From: Enterobacteriaceae bacterium RIT714
Lineage (GTDB): Bacteria; Pseudomonadota; Gammaproteobacteria; Enterobacterales; Enterobacteriaceae
Length of the DNA stretch: 64,000 nt
Direction: 5' to 3'
Assembly: GCA_009668015.1 (NCBI GenBank)
Contig: WJYB01000001.1
Location: forward strand, 806,001-870,000
In this document: one piece after another, positions 48,965-58,533 of the stretch
Numbering within the stretch: the first letter of the stretch is position 1
How the letters are laid out: each line of letters starts with the position of its first letter
Notes under the pieces: model-generated
What the model was told of the DNA's origin: nothing
Databases searched by the model: none
What the model saw: only the letters and a program-made list of their open reading frames with translations
Translations under genes and position numbers: made by a program

Positions 48965-49035
48965 TGCATCACCTCTGAAATGAGTGTTCGTCGTCATCAC
49001 AACCCCGATAATAAACAGTTCGTTAACATTATATT

Positions 49036-49052
49036 AACTCAGCGTACCAGTT
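49036..49052 (-). promoter_or_regulatory. Predicted FadR operator of fadD
   Basis: On the minus strand AACTGGTACGCTGAGTT agrees with most defined positions of the FadR consensus ANCTGGTCNGACNNGTT. It lies about 72 bp before the fadD start codon. The regulator gene fadR is in this same window. Confidence 0.7.
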
Positions 49053-49113
49053 TATTAATTGTTCAGATTTAAGGTTGCGAAGCGCGTCACTCTTTTTTTT
49101 GTGTTATAGCCGT

Positions 49114-49147
49114 AAAAAACAGAGACAGCGGCTGAGCCGCTGTCTCT
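49114..49147 (-). terminator. Rho-independent terminator of yeaY
   Basis: On the minus strand a 12-bp GC-rich stem (49121-49147, short loop) is followed by six T residues, 21 bp after the yeaY stop. Confidence 0.9.
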
Positions 49148-49167
49148 TATCTAATAAAAACAGTGAG

Positions 49168-49749
49168 TTATTCTGTAACGATTGTCTGAACCTGTGCCGG
49201 GCCAGGGTTATACCAGCCCCACCCACCGTAACCATAGCGGTAAGGATGAGGGCCCCAGAACCAGGGATCGATCGGCTGCGGCGGCATCATTACCTGCTGC
49301 GTCACGCGCCAGCGTTTATAACCCGTTGCCTGCATGGTCATAAATTTATAAGGCGTGTTGCCAATTTTCCCCTGCACAGTACCGGTAATCGGCCCGACGA
49401 CCGTCACCAGTTGACCACGAAAATCAACCGGGTCGAGGAAACCGTTCACGTCGGCGTAAATACGCCCGCGGGAGGGTTCGCCCAGCTGAGGCCGTGCTCC
49501 GCTGTCCAGCGTCACTGTCGCAATTTCAAGGCGAGTTTTGCCCTGTTGGTTAGAGACTTCAACCACTTTACCGCCGAAGCGGGCTTCCTGGCCGACGTAC
49601 AGCTCAGGCGCATTCATCACCCGCACCAGATCCTGCTGCGGAGTGGGACTGCTTCCTTTGATCGCGTCAGGTACAGTAACGCACCCACTTAACGCCACGG
49701 CCACAACGCCCGCCATGATAAGGCGTACAGCTTTAGTTTGAACAGCCAT
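49168..49749 (-). CDS. yeaY: Slp family outer-membrane lipoprotein YeaY
   Basis: A 193-residue lipoprotein. The signal peptide ends in the lipobox VALSGC (Cys22 followed by Val). The Slp-family region includes [25 protein letters not shown] and [24 protein letters not shown]. The C-terminus has a Pro/Trp/Tyr-rich tail ([21 protein letters not shown]) like other Slp homologues. E. coli yeaY is known to be stress-induced (sigma-E/RpoS). The gene is 37 bp after tsaB on the same strand. Function unknown. Confidence 0.9.
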   Translation of the reverse strand: MAVQTKAVRLIMAGVVAVALSGCVTVPDAIKGSSPTPQQDLVRVMNAPELYVGQEARFGGKVVEVSNQQGKTRLEIATVTLDSGARPQLGEPSRGRIYADVNGFLDPVDFRGQLVTVVGPITGTVQGKIGNTPYKFMTMQATGYKRWRVTQQVMMPPQPIDPWFWGPHPYRYGYGGWGWYNPGPAQVQTIVTE

Positions 49750-49786
49750 GATGCGACTCCCTTTTCTCAGTGCTTATTACTGAGAT

Positions 49787-50482
49787 TCACGCCCTGCCCG
49801 GAAGTTTCTTCCAGGCCACCTCATTTCGTAAATAAACGGGTTCCGCCTGTTCAACGGCAACGGTTTTCCCCGCCGCCAGCAACTGACAGGCAACCGGCAG
49901 CATATCTTCTGCGGCCGGGAGCAACACTTTGCCGTCTACCAGCGTCAGACCGCTTTCGTTAGCCATCTCCGGCCAGGCTACCCACCCGGTTCCGACAGTA
50001 GCCCATTCACCGGAAAGATGCTTCAACCGTTCAGCAACAGCGTCCGGTTTGAGCACCGACTCGGTCTCTTCACCGTGCCAGATGCCCTGCTCATCGCGGG
50101 TATATTCGGCCCAGTAGACCTCACCCATGCGCGCATCAATCGCCGCCAGCACGCGTGTAGCGCCGGTATTGCGCCATGCACCCTGCGCCATGGTGGCAAG
50201 CGTTGAGACACCAATCATCGGCAGATTAGCGCCCAGCGCCAGGCCTTGTGCAATGCCAATGCCAATACGCACGCCGGTAAAGCTGCCTGGCCCGCGGCCA
50301 AAGGCCAGCGCGTCAAGTTCAGTTAAGGTGGTGTTGCCCTGGTGGAGGATCTCTTTCACCAGCGGCAGAATACGTTGGGTATGTTCCCGGGGGCACTCTT
50401 CAAAATGGGCAAAGAGGTTACCGTTATCCCACAGGGCAACGGAGCAGGCCTCTGTAGCGGTATCAATAGCCAGAATTCGCAT
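49787..50482 (-). CDS. tsaB: tRNA t6A biosynthesis protein TsaB
   Basis: Partner of TsaD and TsaE in making N6-threonylcarbamoyladenosine at position 37 of ANN-decoding tRNAs; essential in E. coli. The ASKHA-fold N-terminus begins [17 protein letters not shown], and [23 protein letters not shown] is the family signature. Start at ATG 50482 gives 231 residues as in E. coli; ten extra codons upstream are unlikely. Located between yoaA (65 bp upstream) and yeaY on the minus strand. Confidence 0.96.
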   Translation of the reverse strand: MRILAIDTATEACSVALWDNGNLFAHFEECPREHTQRILPLVKEILHQGNTTLTELDALAFGRGPGSFTGVRIGIGIAQGLALGANLPMIGVSTLATMAQGAWRNTGATRVLAAIDARMGEVYWAEYTRDEQGIWHGEETESVLKPDAVAERLKHLSGEWATVGTGWVAWPEMANESGLTLVDGKVLLPAAEDMLPVACQLLAAGKTVAVEQAEPVYLRNEVAWKKLPGRA

Positions 50483-50547
50483 GGGTCTCGCGCTCTCGCA
50501 ATGGTCAGTCACAAAATGGCGCGCATCTTAGCACACTCCCCGGCAAA

Positions 50548-52458
50548 TTACTCCGCCGTTGGGTTCGCCAGGAAACGCACGGCCCGATTAATATCCCGCG
50601 TGCGCGGCGCTGGCGGAAGGCTGGCAAGGAATGTCGCGCCGTAAGGCCGCATCACCAGACGGTTATCACAGATCACCAGCACACCGCGGTCATCGGTATC
50701 ACGAATCAAACGCCCGACGCCCTGCTTCAGCGTAATGACGGCATCAGGTAACTGTACGTCGTCAAACGGATCGCCGCCACGCAGACGGCAGTCCTCCATG
50801 CGCGCTTTCAGCAGCGGATCGTCCGGCGAGGTAAACGGCAGTTTGTCGATGATTACCAGTGAGAGCGCATCGCCGCGCACGTCGACCCCTTCCCAGAAGC
50901 TACTGGTGGCGACCAGCAGCGCATTTCCAGCGGTCACAAACTGTTGCAGCAGCTGACCTTTGCTGGTTTCGCCCTGCAACAGCACCGGCAGAGTCATGGT
51001 GGCCCGAAACTGCTCGGCCAGATCGCGCATCATGGCGTGCGACGTGCAGAGCATAAAGCAGCGACCATTGTTGGCCTCGATCATCGGTTTAAGCATCGCC
51101 GCCAGATGACGCGCGGCGCCGGGCTGGTTAGGCAGCGGCAAATTGCGCGGCACGCACAGCAGCGCCTGCGTCTGATAATCAAACGGACTGGCCAGCAACA
51201 ACGACTCCGCCTGCTCAATCCCCAGTCGCTCCGTGAAGTGGTGCAGATCGTCGTTCACCGAGAGCGTCGCGGAGGTGAATATCCAGCTACCGGGCTTTTG
51301 CGCCATCACTTCTTTGAATTTGTCTGCGACGGTGAGCGGCGTCAGCGCCAGCGTGAATTGCCGCGCAGTACATTCATACCAGTAGCTAAAACCCGGCTGG
51401 TTAATTTCTTTGAGACGTTTGAGGCGCGTGCGATACAGCGTGGCTCGTTCAAAGGCGGCATCCAGCAACGCGCTGCGGCCCAGCGACAATTTGGCCACGT
51501 CGTAGCAGAGCTCGAGCGCGTCATCGAGAAGCAATAGCGCGCGCTGAATATTGCTGTCGGCCAGCAGCTCACGCAGGTTACCGCGAAAACCCGGTTCCCC
51601 CAGCTGCATACGGAAATCCTGAGTGCTTTGCGCCAGGCGGTCGGCACATTTTTGCAACTGCTGGGTATCTCTTAATTCAGTGCGATAGGCAATGGTGAAA
51701 TCTTTGGCGAGATCCTGCAACTGACGGCTGGACAGCGACTGTCCGAAATACTGGCTGGCGATGTCAGGCAGTTGATGGGCTTCGTCGAAAATCATGACTT
51801 CAGCTTCGGGAATTAACTCCCCAAAACCGCTGTCTTTGACCACCATATCGGCGAGAAAAAGGTGGTGGTTCACCACCACCACGTCCGCGTCCATCGCGGT
51901 TTTACGCGCTTTGACGACGAAACAATCTTTATACAGCGGGCAGTCGCTGCCGAGGCAGTTGTCATTGGTACTGGTGACCAGCGGCCACGCCTGCGAGTCC
52001 TCGGCGACGCTGGCGCAGGTGCTGATATCCCCGTCAACGGTCTGGTTAGCCCAGGCGCGCAAAATGATGACATCGCTAAGGGTTTGCACCGGAAGATCGC
52101 CCCCCGCCAGCGCCTGCTGCTCAAGACGTTCGAGGCACAAATAGTTGGAGCGCCCTTTGAGTAACGCCATACGCCCTTTGTACTTCAGCGCTTTTGCCAC
52201 CGTAGGCAGATCGCGGCTGTAGAGCTGATCCTGCAACGCTTTCGAGCCGGTCGAGATGATCACTTTCTTTTTGGCACGCAGCGCTGGCGCCAGATACGCG
52301 TAGGTCTTCCCGGTGCCTGTTCCCGCCTCAACGACCAGCGGTTGCGTGTTTTTGATGGCGCGGGTCACCGCCTCCGCCATATGCCTTTGCGGCTCACGCG
52401 GTTTGAAACCAGGGATCGCCTGTGCTAACTGACCCTCTTCTGAAAAATCGTCTGCCAC
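50548..52458 (-). CDS. yoaA: XPD/Rad3-like DNA helicase YoaA
   Basis: A superfamily 2 helicase of the DinG/XPD group, 636 residues like E. coli. Walker A EAGTGTGKT (residues about 41-49) and a DEAH box (DEAHQLPD) are clear. Four cysteines, in CLERL..., DISTCASVAED and CLGSDCPLYKDC, provide the 4Fe-4S cluster site expected for XPD-type enzymes. In E. coli YoaA works with the DNA polymerase III chi subunit in damage tolerance. Helicase motifs V-VI (ATSSFWEGVDVRGD and QGVGRLIRDTDDRG) are intact. Divergent from yoaB. tsaB follows. Confidence 0.95.
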   Translation of the reverse strand: MADDFSEEGQLAQAIPGFKPREPQRHMAEAVTRAIKNTQPLVVEAGTGTGKTYAYLAPALRAKKKVIISTGSKALQDQLYSRDLPTVAKALKYKGRMALLKGRSNYLCLERLEQQALAGGDLPVQTLSDVIILRAWANQTVDGDISTCASVAEDSQAWPLVTSTNDNCLGSDCPLYKDCFVVKARKTAMDADVVVVNHHLFLADMVVKDSGFGELIPEAEVMIFDEAHQLPDIASQYFGQSLSSRQLQDLAKDFTIAYRTELRDTQQLQKCADRLAQSTQDFRMQLGEPGFRGNLRELLADSNIQRALLLLDDALELCYDVAKLSLGRSALLDAAFERATLYRTRLKRLKEINQPGFSYWYECTARQFTLALTPLTVADKFKEVMAQKPGSWIFTSATLSVNDDLHHFTERLGIEQAESLLLASPFDYQTQALLCVPRNLPLPNQPGAARHLAAMLKPMIEANNGRCFMLCTSHAMMRDLAEQFRATMTLPVLLQGETSKGQLLQQFVTAGNALLVATSSFWEGVDVRGDALSLVIIDKLPFTSPDDPLLKARMEDCRLRGGDPFDDVQLPDAVITLKQGVGRLIRDTDDRGVLVICDNRLVMRPYGATFLASLPPAPRTRDINRAVRFLANPTAE

Positions 52459-52588
52459 GTTTCTCTCTCACTGTATTTTTACACAGGGATTATGTCAGCC
52501 TGTCTTCTCCAGTGCCAGTCGAAATAGACGTTGACGGAACATTATGGCAGTCTTGCGACCTGCAACGGAAAATAACGAGGAAAAGTTT

Positions 52589-52933
52589 ATGACTATTGTG
52601 CGCATTGATGCCGAAGCCCGCTGGTCTGATGTTGTGATTCACAATCAGACGCTCTATTACACTGGCGTACCGGAAAATCTGGACGCAGAGGCGTTTGAGC
52701 AAACGGCCAATACTCTGGCGCAGATTGATGCAGTGCTGGAAAAACAGGGCAGCGACAAATCACGCATTCTGGATGCCACTATTTTCCTGGCTGATAAAGA
52801 CGATTTCGCGGCAATGAACAAAGCCTGGGACGCCTGGGTAGTGGCGGGTCACGCGCCTGTACGCTGTACGGTACAGGCCACGCTGATGAAACCGCAGTAT
52901 AAGGTAGAAATTAAGATAATCGCGGCGGTATAA
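52589..52933 (+). CDS. yoaB: RidA/YjgF family protein YoaB
   Basis: A 114-residue member of the YjgF/YER057c/UK114 (Rid) family. It contains NQTLYYTGVPENL at the N-terminus and the family end VRCTVQATLMKPQYKVEIKIIA. The arginine of the RidA active site is present in the PVRCTV motif, so deaminase activity on reactive enamine/imine intermediates is possible, though not proven for YoaB. The start ATG 52589 has GAGGAAAAG upstream and gives the E. coli length; the frame from 52544 is not supported. Divergent from yoaA, convergent with yoaH. Confidence 0.92.
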   Translation: MTIVRIDAEARWSDVVIHNQTLYYTGVPENLDAEAFEQTANTLAQIDAVLEKQGSDKSRILDATIFLADKDDFAAMNKAWDAWVVAGHAPVRCTVQATLMKPQYKVEIKIIAAV

Positions 52934-52938
52934 CCCGA

Positions 52939-53124
52939 TTACTCTTCGTCTTCATCGTCCTCAAAAAGCGCCACTGTCCGCTCGCCGGTGTGGGTGGCGC
53001 GAATTTCTTGTGCGACCAGAGTAATGGCTTGTCCGCTGCTCATCCCCTGGGACATCAGCTCCTGAATTCGCTCTACCGCTTTTTGCTGCTGTTCGTGACT
53101 GAGGGAAGGTAAACCTGCAAACAT
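52939..53124 (-). CDS. yoaH: YoaH family small protein
   Basis: A 61-residue acidic protein (UPF0181). Nearly all family positions are kept: [34 protein letters not shown] followed by a VAQEIRATH segment and an acidic tail of Asp and Glu. E. coli YoaH has 59 residues. The ATG at 53124 follows GGAG. It lies between yoaB (convergent, 5 bp) and pabB (divergent). Function unknown. Confidence 0.9.
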
Positions 53125-53185
53125 CGTTAACTCCTGCTAAATTATCTGCGCTAATAACTTCACGCTGCCCGGTAGTATGCCACAC

Positions 53186-54544
53186 ATGAACCCGTTATCC
53201 CCCACTATCATTTCGTTACCGTGGCGTCAAGATGCCGCCGAATTCTGGTTTGCACGCGTTAGCGGGCTCCCCTGGGCAATGTTGTTGCATTCAGGACATG
53301 CGGAGCATCCGTACAGTCGCTTTGATATCCTCGTTGCTGACCCGTTAACCACGCTGGTCACCCACGGCGAGACCACGCAAATTTCGGCCAATGGCGTCCG
53401 GATTTCTGGCGACGATCCCCTGTCATTGCTTGAGCAGGAAATTGCCGCGCTGGCGCTGCCTGCTAACCCTCATCCGGACCTCCCTTTTCAGGGCGGTGCG
53501 CTGGGCCTTTTTGGCTACGATTTGGGTCGCCGTTTTGAAACTTTACCGGATAACGCACAGCGTGATATCACGCTGCCGGATATGGCTGTCGGGCTTTACG
53601 ACTGGGCGTTGATTGTCGATCATCGCCATCAAACAGTCTCGCTACTAAGCCACAACGATGCGGACGCGCGACTGGCCTGGCTTCAGGCCCAGCAGCCTGC
53701 TCCGACGTCGGATTTTACACTGACATCCGCCTGGCGCTCCAATATGAGCACAGGGGACTATGCCGATAAATTCGCAAAAGTGCAGGACTATCTGCACAGT
53801 GGCGATTGCTATCAGGTGAATCTCGCCCAGCGTTTCCAGGCATCTTATCAGGGAGATGAGTGGCAGGCTTTCAGACGTCTCAACGCCAGCAATCGCGCAC
53901 CATTCAGCGCGTTCCTGCGCCTCGAACAGGGCGCGATCCTGAGCGTGTCGCCCGAGCGCTTTATTCACCTGGCAGAGGGCGTGATTCAAACGCGTCCGAT
54001 TAAAGGCACCCTGCCACGCCTGGAAGCGCCAGAGGCCGACCGAATGCAGGCGGAAAAACTCGCCGCTTCTCCTAAGGATCGCGCGGAAAATCTGATGATT
54101 GTCGATCTGATGCGTAACGATATTGGGCGCGTGGCGGTCCCGGGTAGCGTTCGCGTTCCCGAGCTGTTTGTCGTGGAGCCGTTTCCGGCGGTCCATCATC
54201 TGGTCAGTACGATTACGGCCCGGCTTCCGGCTACGCGTTCCGCCTGCGACTTACTGCGCGCGGCGTTTCCTGGCGGTTCGATCACCGGTGCGCCCAAAGT
54301 ACGCGCGATGGAGATCATCGACGAACTGGAGCCTCATCGCCGCAATGCGTGGTGCGGCAGCATCGGTTACGTCAGCCTTTGCGGCACGATGGATACCAGC
54401 ATTACCATCCGCACCCTGACGGCCTGTGACGGGCAGGTGTATTGCTCGGCGGGCGGAGGGATTGTGGCAGACAGCAGGGTCCAGGCCGAGTATCAGGAAA
54501 CATTTGATAAAGTGAACCGCATCCTGCAACAACTGGAGAGTTAA
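53186..54544 (+). CDS. pabB: Aminodeoxychorismate synthase component 1
   Basis: With PabA, converts chorismate and glutamine to 4-amino-4-deoxychorismate for folate. The chorismate-binding domain fills the C-terminal half, with PERFI, IQTRPIKGTLPR (the Pro-Ile-Lys-Gly-Thr motif whose Lys is catalytic), FPGGSITGAPKVRAMEIIDELEP and CGSIGY. The N-terminal half binds tryptophan in E. coli PabB. I start it at ATG 53186 (452 residues); an in-frame ATG three codons upstream is a possible alternative. nudL follows after 3 bp. Confidence 0.96.
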   Translation: MNPLSPTIISLPWRQDAAEFWFARVSGLPWAMLLHSGHAEHPYSRFDILVADPLTTLVTHGETTQISANGVRISGDDPLSLLEQEIAALALPANPHPDLPFQGGALGLFGYDLGRRFETLPDNAQRDITLPDMAVGLYDWALIVDHRHQTVSLLSHNDADARLAWLQAQQPAPTSDFTLTSAWRSNMSTGDYADKFAKVQDYLHSGDCYQVNLAQRFQASYQGDEWQAFRRLNASNRAPFSAFLRLEQGAILSVSPERFIHLAEGVIQTRPIKGTLPRLEAPEADRMQAEKLAASPKDRAENLMIVDLMRNDIGRVAVPGSVRVPELFVVEPFPAVHHLVSTITARLPATRSACDLLRAAFPGGSITGAPKVRAMEIIDELEPHRRNAWCGSIGYVSLCGTMDTSITIRTLTACDGQVYCSAGGGIVADSRVQAEYQETFDKVNRILQQLES

Positions 54545-54547
54545 CTG

Positions 54548-55126
54548 GTGGATACCCACGATCTGAGCCTGGATAATTTTTTGTCGCGTTTTCAGCTTTT
54601 GCGTCCGCAGGTCAATCGCGAGGCACTGAACAGCCGGCAGGCTGCGGTACTAATACCGGTGGTACGACGCGAACAGCCGGGTCTGTTACTCACGAAACGA
54701 TCGTCTCATCTGCGTAAACACGCCGGTCAGGTTGCTTTCCCTGGCGGAGCGGTTGATGCGACGGACGCCTCGTTAATTGCTGCCGCGCTGCGCGAGGCGC
54801 AGGAAGAAGTGGCTATTCCCCCCGAGTCAGTGGACGTTATCGGCGTGCTTCCCCCGGTGGACAGTGTGACCGGTTTTCAGGTGACGCCGGTCGTGGGCAT
54901 TATCCCGCCGAATCTGCGCTATCACGCGAACGTAGACGAAGTGTCAGCCGTGTTTGAAATGCCGCTGGCCGAAGCCCTGCGCCTGGGGCGCTATCATCCT
55001 CTGGATATTCAGCGTCGTGGGCACGATCATCGGGTATGGTTATCGTGGTATCAGCATTATTTTGTCTGGGGCATGACGGCGGGCATTATCCGTGAGCTGG
55101 CGCTGCAAATCGGCCTGAAGCCTTGA
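54548..55126 (+). CDS. nudL: CoA pyrophosphohydrolase NudL (Nudix)
   Basis: Nudix hydrolase of the CoA-diphosphatase group that splits CoA and its derivatives into 3',5'-ADP and phosphopantetheine species. The group signature [21 protein letters not shown] leads into the Nudix box [23 protein letters not shown] with the catalytic R-E-x-x-E-E motif. At 192 residues it equals E. coli YeaB. The start is a GTG 3 bp after pabB, so they are co-translated. No terminator is obvious before sdaA. Confidence 0.94.
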   Translation: MDTHDLSLDNFLSRFQLLRPQVNREALNSRQAAVLIPVVRREQPGLLLTKRSSHLRKHAGQVAFPGGAVDATDASLIAAALREAQEEVAIPPESVDVIGVLPPVDSVTGFQVTPVVGIIPPNLRYHANVDEVSAVFEMPLAEALRLGRYHPLDIQRRGHDHRVWLSWYQHYFVWGMTAGIIRELALQIGLKP

Positions 55127-55309
55127 CTATACTTTACATTCCGGTTTTTTCTGCGGGTTTGCGAGAGGCATCGCATCATTAGTAAAACAGGGGTTATTCA
55201 TTAGTTTAATTCATGTGAATAGTTCCACTGTGATCCCGGTTCCCTCTTACACTATGCGCAGTTATAACATCGTTACTGGAACCCCGGTAACCCTGTCAGG
55301 AGTGAGAAA

Positions 55310-56674
55310 GTGATTAGTATATTCGACATGTTCAAAGTGGGGATTGGTCCATCTTCTTCCCACACTGTAGGGCCGATGAAGGCCGGTAAACAGTTCGTCG
55401 ATGATCTGGTCGAAAAAGGATTACTGGAAAGCGTTACCCGCGTGGCCGTCGATGTGTACGGTTCGCTCTCTTTAACGGGTAAAGGCCACCACACCGATAT
55501 CGCCATTATTATGGGTCTGGCAGGAAACATGCCGGACACTGTAGATATTGACGCCATTCCGGCGTTTATTCGTGACGTCGAAACGCGCGGTCGCCTGCTG
55601 CTGGCTAACGGTCAGCATGAGGTCGATTTCCCGCATGACGACGGGATGCGCTTCCGTAGTGATAACTTATCGCTGCACGAAAACGGCATGCAGATCCACG
55701 CCTTCAACGGCGACAAAGTGATCTACAGCAAAACCTATTACTCTATCGGCGGTGGTTTTATCGTCGATGAAGAGCATTTTGGTAAAGACGCTGTCGGCGA
55801 CGTCAATGTCCCTTATCCGTTCAAATCCGCGCAAGATATGCTTGGCTATTGCAAAGAAACCGGCCTGTCGCTCTCTGGCATGGTGATGCAAAACGAACTG
55901 GCGCTGCACAGCAAAAAAGAGATCGAAGACTATTTTGCCAATGTCTGGCAGACCATGCAGGCCTGTATCGATCGTGGGATCAACACGGAAGGCGTACTGC
56001 CGGGTCCACTGCGCGTTCCGCGCCGTGCTTCTGCCCTGCGTCGTATGTTGGTCACCACCGATAAATTCTCCAACGACCCGATGAATGTGGTGGACTGGGT
56101 GAATATGTTTGCGCTGGCGGTCAACGAAGAGAACGCCGCCGGTGGCCGCGTTGTGACGGCACCGACCAACGGTGCATGCGGTATCGTTCCGGCGGTGCTG
56201 GCCTACTACGATCACTTTATCGAGCCGGTGACGCCCGATATTTACATCCGCTATTTCCTCGCAGCGGGTGCGGTGGGCGCGTTGTACAAAATGAATGCGT
56301 CCATCTCCGGGGCCGAAGTGGGCTGCCAGGGTGAAGTGGGCGTGGCCTGTTCAATGGCGGCTGCGGGCCTCTCTGAACTGCTGGGTGCCAGCCCGGAACA
56401 GGTTTGCGTGGCAGCGGAAATCGGCATGGAACATAACCTTGGTCTGACGTGCGATCCGGTTGCCGGCCAGGTGCAGGTACCGTGCATCGAGCGTAATGCT
56501 ATCGCCTCCGTGAAAGCGATCAACGCCTCGCGCATGGCGATGCGCCGCACCAGCGAGCCACGCGTGTCGCTGGATAAAGTCATTGAAACCATGTACGAAA
56601 CCGGCAAAGACATGAACGCCAAGTATCGTGAAACTTCGCGCGGCGGTCTGGCTATCAAGGTGCAGTGCGACTAA
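55310..56674 (+). CDS. sdaA: L-serine dehydratase 1 (L-serine deaminase I)
   Basis: Fe-S enzyme that deaminates L-serine to pyruvate and ammonia. Signature SSSHTVGPMKAG is near the N-terminus, and the Fe-S cysteines lie in NGACGIVPAVL, VGCQGEVGVAC and the GLTCDPVAG region of the alpha domain. 454 residues, as in E. coli. The start is a GTG after a GGAGTGAG ribosome binding site, and the upstream 183 bp region is the leader. An ERIC element and a terminator-like hairpin follow the stop. In E. coli the gene is controlled by Lrp. Confidence 0.97.
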   Translation: MISIFDMFKVGIGPSSSHTVGPMKAGKQFVDDLVEKGLLESVTRVAVDVYGSLSLTGKGHHTDIAIIMGLAGNMPDTVDIDAIPAFIRDVETRGRLLLANGQHEVDFPHDDGMRFRSDNLSLHENGMQIHAFNGDKVIYSKTYYSIGGGFIVDEEHFGKDAVGDVNVPYPFKSAQDMLGYCKETGLSLSGMVMQNELALHSKKEIEDYFANVWQTMQACIDRGINTEGVLPGPLRVPRRASALRRMLVTTDKFSNDPMNVVDWVNMFALAVNEENAAGGRVVTAPTNGACGIVPAVLAYYDHFIEPVTPDIYIRYFLAAGAVGALYKMNASISGAEVGCQGEVGVACSMAAAGLSELLGASPEQVCVAAEIGMEHNLGLTCDPVAGQVQVPCIERNAIASVKAINASRMAMRRTSEPRVSLDKVIETMYETGKDMNAKYRETSRGGLAIKVQCD

Positions 56675-56682
56675 GTACCGTG

Positions 56683-56810
56683 TCTACGCGCTAAATACGG
56701 CGAGTTGCAGCAAGGCGGCAAGCGAGAACCTCCGGGAGCTGATTTGAGTCAGTGACCGGGGTGAACGAGGGCAATCAACGCACCTGCGGCTTGAAGTATG
56801 ACGGCTATAC
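56683..56810 (+). repeat. ERIC (IRU) intergenic repeat
   Basis: About 128 bp between sdaA and yoaD. It carries the ERIC core: GAGTTGCAGCAAGGCGGCAAG, a central imperfect palindrome with CCGGGAGCT and CAGTGACCGGGGTGA, and the CTTGAAGTATGACGG end. The left end has lost its match to the right end. Such non-coding palindromic elements are dispersed through enterobacterial genomes. Confidence 0.9.
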
Positions 56811-56838
56811 GCCCATCTGCAACGGATGGGCGAATTTT
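56810..56838 (+). terminator. Terminator-like hairpin after the ERIC element
   Basis: Arms CGCCCATC and GATGGGCG with a 7-nt loop, followed by AATTTTCC. It is probably the sdaA terminator, now separated from sdaA by the ERIC insertion. Confidence 0.65.
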
Positions 56839-56928
56839 CCCCCCTTTCTCGTCACCTTAACGTTTCCCCACTACACTTGCTTTGTTGCCTCTGGCGTTTG
56901 GTGCTGGCGGCGTATCAGGCGCCCTTTC

Positions 56929-58527
56929 ATGCAGACTGCGCAAAGGATTATTAAAAATTACCGCCGAAACCGCATTATCGTCTGTGTGATGGTTGCGCTT
57001 ATTACGCTTTTTTTAACGCTGGGCATTCGCTTTATTTCACAGCGTAATTTAAATCAGGAGCGCGTTCTCGCCTTTGCCAACCATTCGGTCAGCGCGCTCG
57101 ACAAGATCCTTCTTCCTCTCAAGACGGGCCGCGAAACCTTACAAAATTTGGTCGGCTCACCGTGCTCTGAAGCCCATCTGACGCTGCGAAAACAGGCGGC
57201 CACGCTACAAACCGTCCGCTCCATCGCGTTGATAAAAGAAGGAATATTGTATTGCTCCAGCATCTTCGGCAACCGCGACGTTCCCCTACGTCAGCTCCAG
57301 CCTGACCTGCCATCCAGCCAACCCCGGCTCGTGCTGTCTACTGACCAGTCACTGCTCAAAGGCAGCCCTATCCTGATCCAGTGGTATCCCGTCTCCAGTA
57401 ACGGTGAAGATGGAGTGATGCAGGTGGTGAATATCGATCTGTTGACCCGAATCATGCTCGAGCCACAGCGCCCGCTTATCACCGAAGTGAGCCTGAATGT
57501 AGGCAATCGCTATCTTCGCTATGATCAAAATGTGACAGATACCCTGACCCTGAAAGAAGACGCGATGGTGATGCGCCAGACCTCCGCGCACTTTCCGTTC
57601 ACGATTATCGTCAGTGGACCTGGAGCCGGCGAGCTGGCGCTGAAAAATCTGCCTTCGCAGCTGCCGCTGGCGGTGCTGTTAAGTTTGCTGCTGGGCTATA
57701 TCGCCTGGCTTGCCACCGCCAGCCGTATGAGTTTTACGTGGGAAATTAATCTCGGGATCGCGGCACGGGAATTTGAACTGTTTTGTCAGCCGTTGCTCAA
57801 CGCCCGCACGCAGAAATGCGTCGGCGTAGAGATCCTCCTGCGCTGGAATAATCCCCGCCAGGGATGGATCTCTCCTGACGTTTTTATCCCGCTGGCTGAG
57901 GAACATAACCTGATTGCCCCGCTGACGCGCTACGTGATTATGGAAACAGTCCGCCAGATTGGCTATTTCCCGGCCAATAAGGGATTTCATATTGGCATTA
58001 ACGTTGCCGCCAGCCATTTTCGCAACGGCGTATTACTCCACGATCTCAACCGCTATTGGTTCAGTACGCATCCGACCCAGCAGCTGATTATTGAGTTGAC
58101 CGAGCGTGATGCCCTGCTGGATGTCGATTATCGCATGGTGCGGGAGTTGCATCGCAAAGAGGTAAAACTGGCGATTGATGATTTTGGGACTGGCAACAGT
58201 TCGCTCTCGTGGCTGGAAAAATTGCGCCCGGATGTCCTTAAAATTGATAAATCATTCACCATGGCGTTGGGGACCGATGCGGTCAACTCAACGGTGACCG
58301 ACATGATTATCGCGCTGGGTAAGCGGCTGAATATTGAGCTGGTAGCGGAGGGAGTCGAAACGCAGGAGCAGGCTCGCTATTTGCGCAAGCATGGCGTCAG
58401 TATCATGCAGGGTTTTTTGTACGCGCGGCCCATGCCGCTGAGGGATTTTCCAAAATGGCTGGCGGAGAGTTCACCTCCGCCAGCGCGGCATAACCGCCAC
58501 ATCATGCCGGTTATGCCGTTACGTTAA
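56929..58527 (+). CDS. pdeD: Cyclic di-GMP phosphodiesterase PdeD (YoaD)
   Basis: Inner-membrane enzyme that degrades c-di-GMP. An N-terminal transmembrane helix (about residues 14-34) precedes a periplasmic CSS-motif domain with cysteines in GSPCSEAH and LYCSSIFG, a redox-sensitive domain type. A second helix (about 240-260) leads to the EAL domain, where EILLRW stands for EVLLRW, and the DDFGTGNSS and EGVETQEQ motifs carry the metal ligands. Start at ATG 56929 gives 532 residues as in E. coli; the frame upstream to 56752 runs through the ERIC element and is not coding. It balances the c-di-GMP effector ycgR found elsewhere in the window. Confidence 0.94.
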   Translation: MQTAQRIIKNYRRNRIIVCVMVALITLFLTLGIRFISQRNLNQERVLAFANHSVSALDKILLPLKTGRETLQNLVGSPCSEAHLTLRKQAATLQTVRSIALIKEGILYCSSIFGNRDVPLRQLQPDLPSSQPRLVLSTDQSLLKGSPILIQWYPVSSNGEDGVMQVVNIDLLTRIMLEPQRPLITEVSLNVGNRYLRYDQNVTDTLTLKEDAMVMRQTSAHFPFTIIVSGPGAGELALKNLPSQLPLAVLLSLLLGYIAWLATASRMSFTWEINLGIAAREFELFCQPLLNARTQKCVGVEILLRWNNPRQGWISPDVFIPLAEEHNLIAPLTRYVIMETVRQIGYFPANKGFHIGINVAASHFRNGVLLHDLNRYWFSTHPTQQLIIELTERDALLDVDYRMVRELHRKEVKLAIDDFGTGNSSLSWLEKLRPDVLKIDKSFTMALGTDAVNSTVTDMIIALGKRLNIELVAEGVETQEQARYLRKHGVSIMQGFLYARPMPLRDFPKWLAESSPPPARHNRHIMPVMPLR

Positions 58528-58533
58528 GCCTGA

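Noticed and set aside
56752..56928. N-terminal extension of yoaD
   Set aside because: It runs through the ERIC element and a terminator-like hairpin; starting at 56929 gives the 532-residue length of E. coli YoaD.
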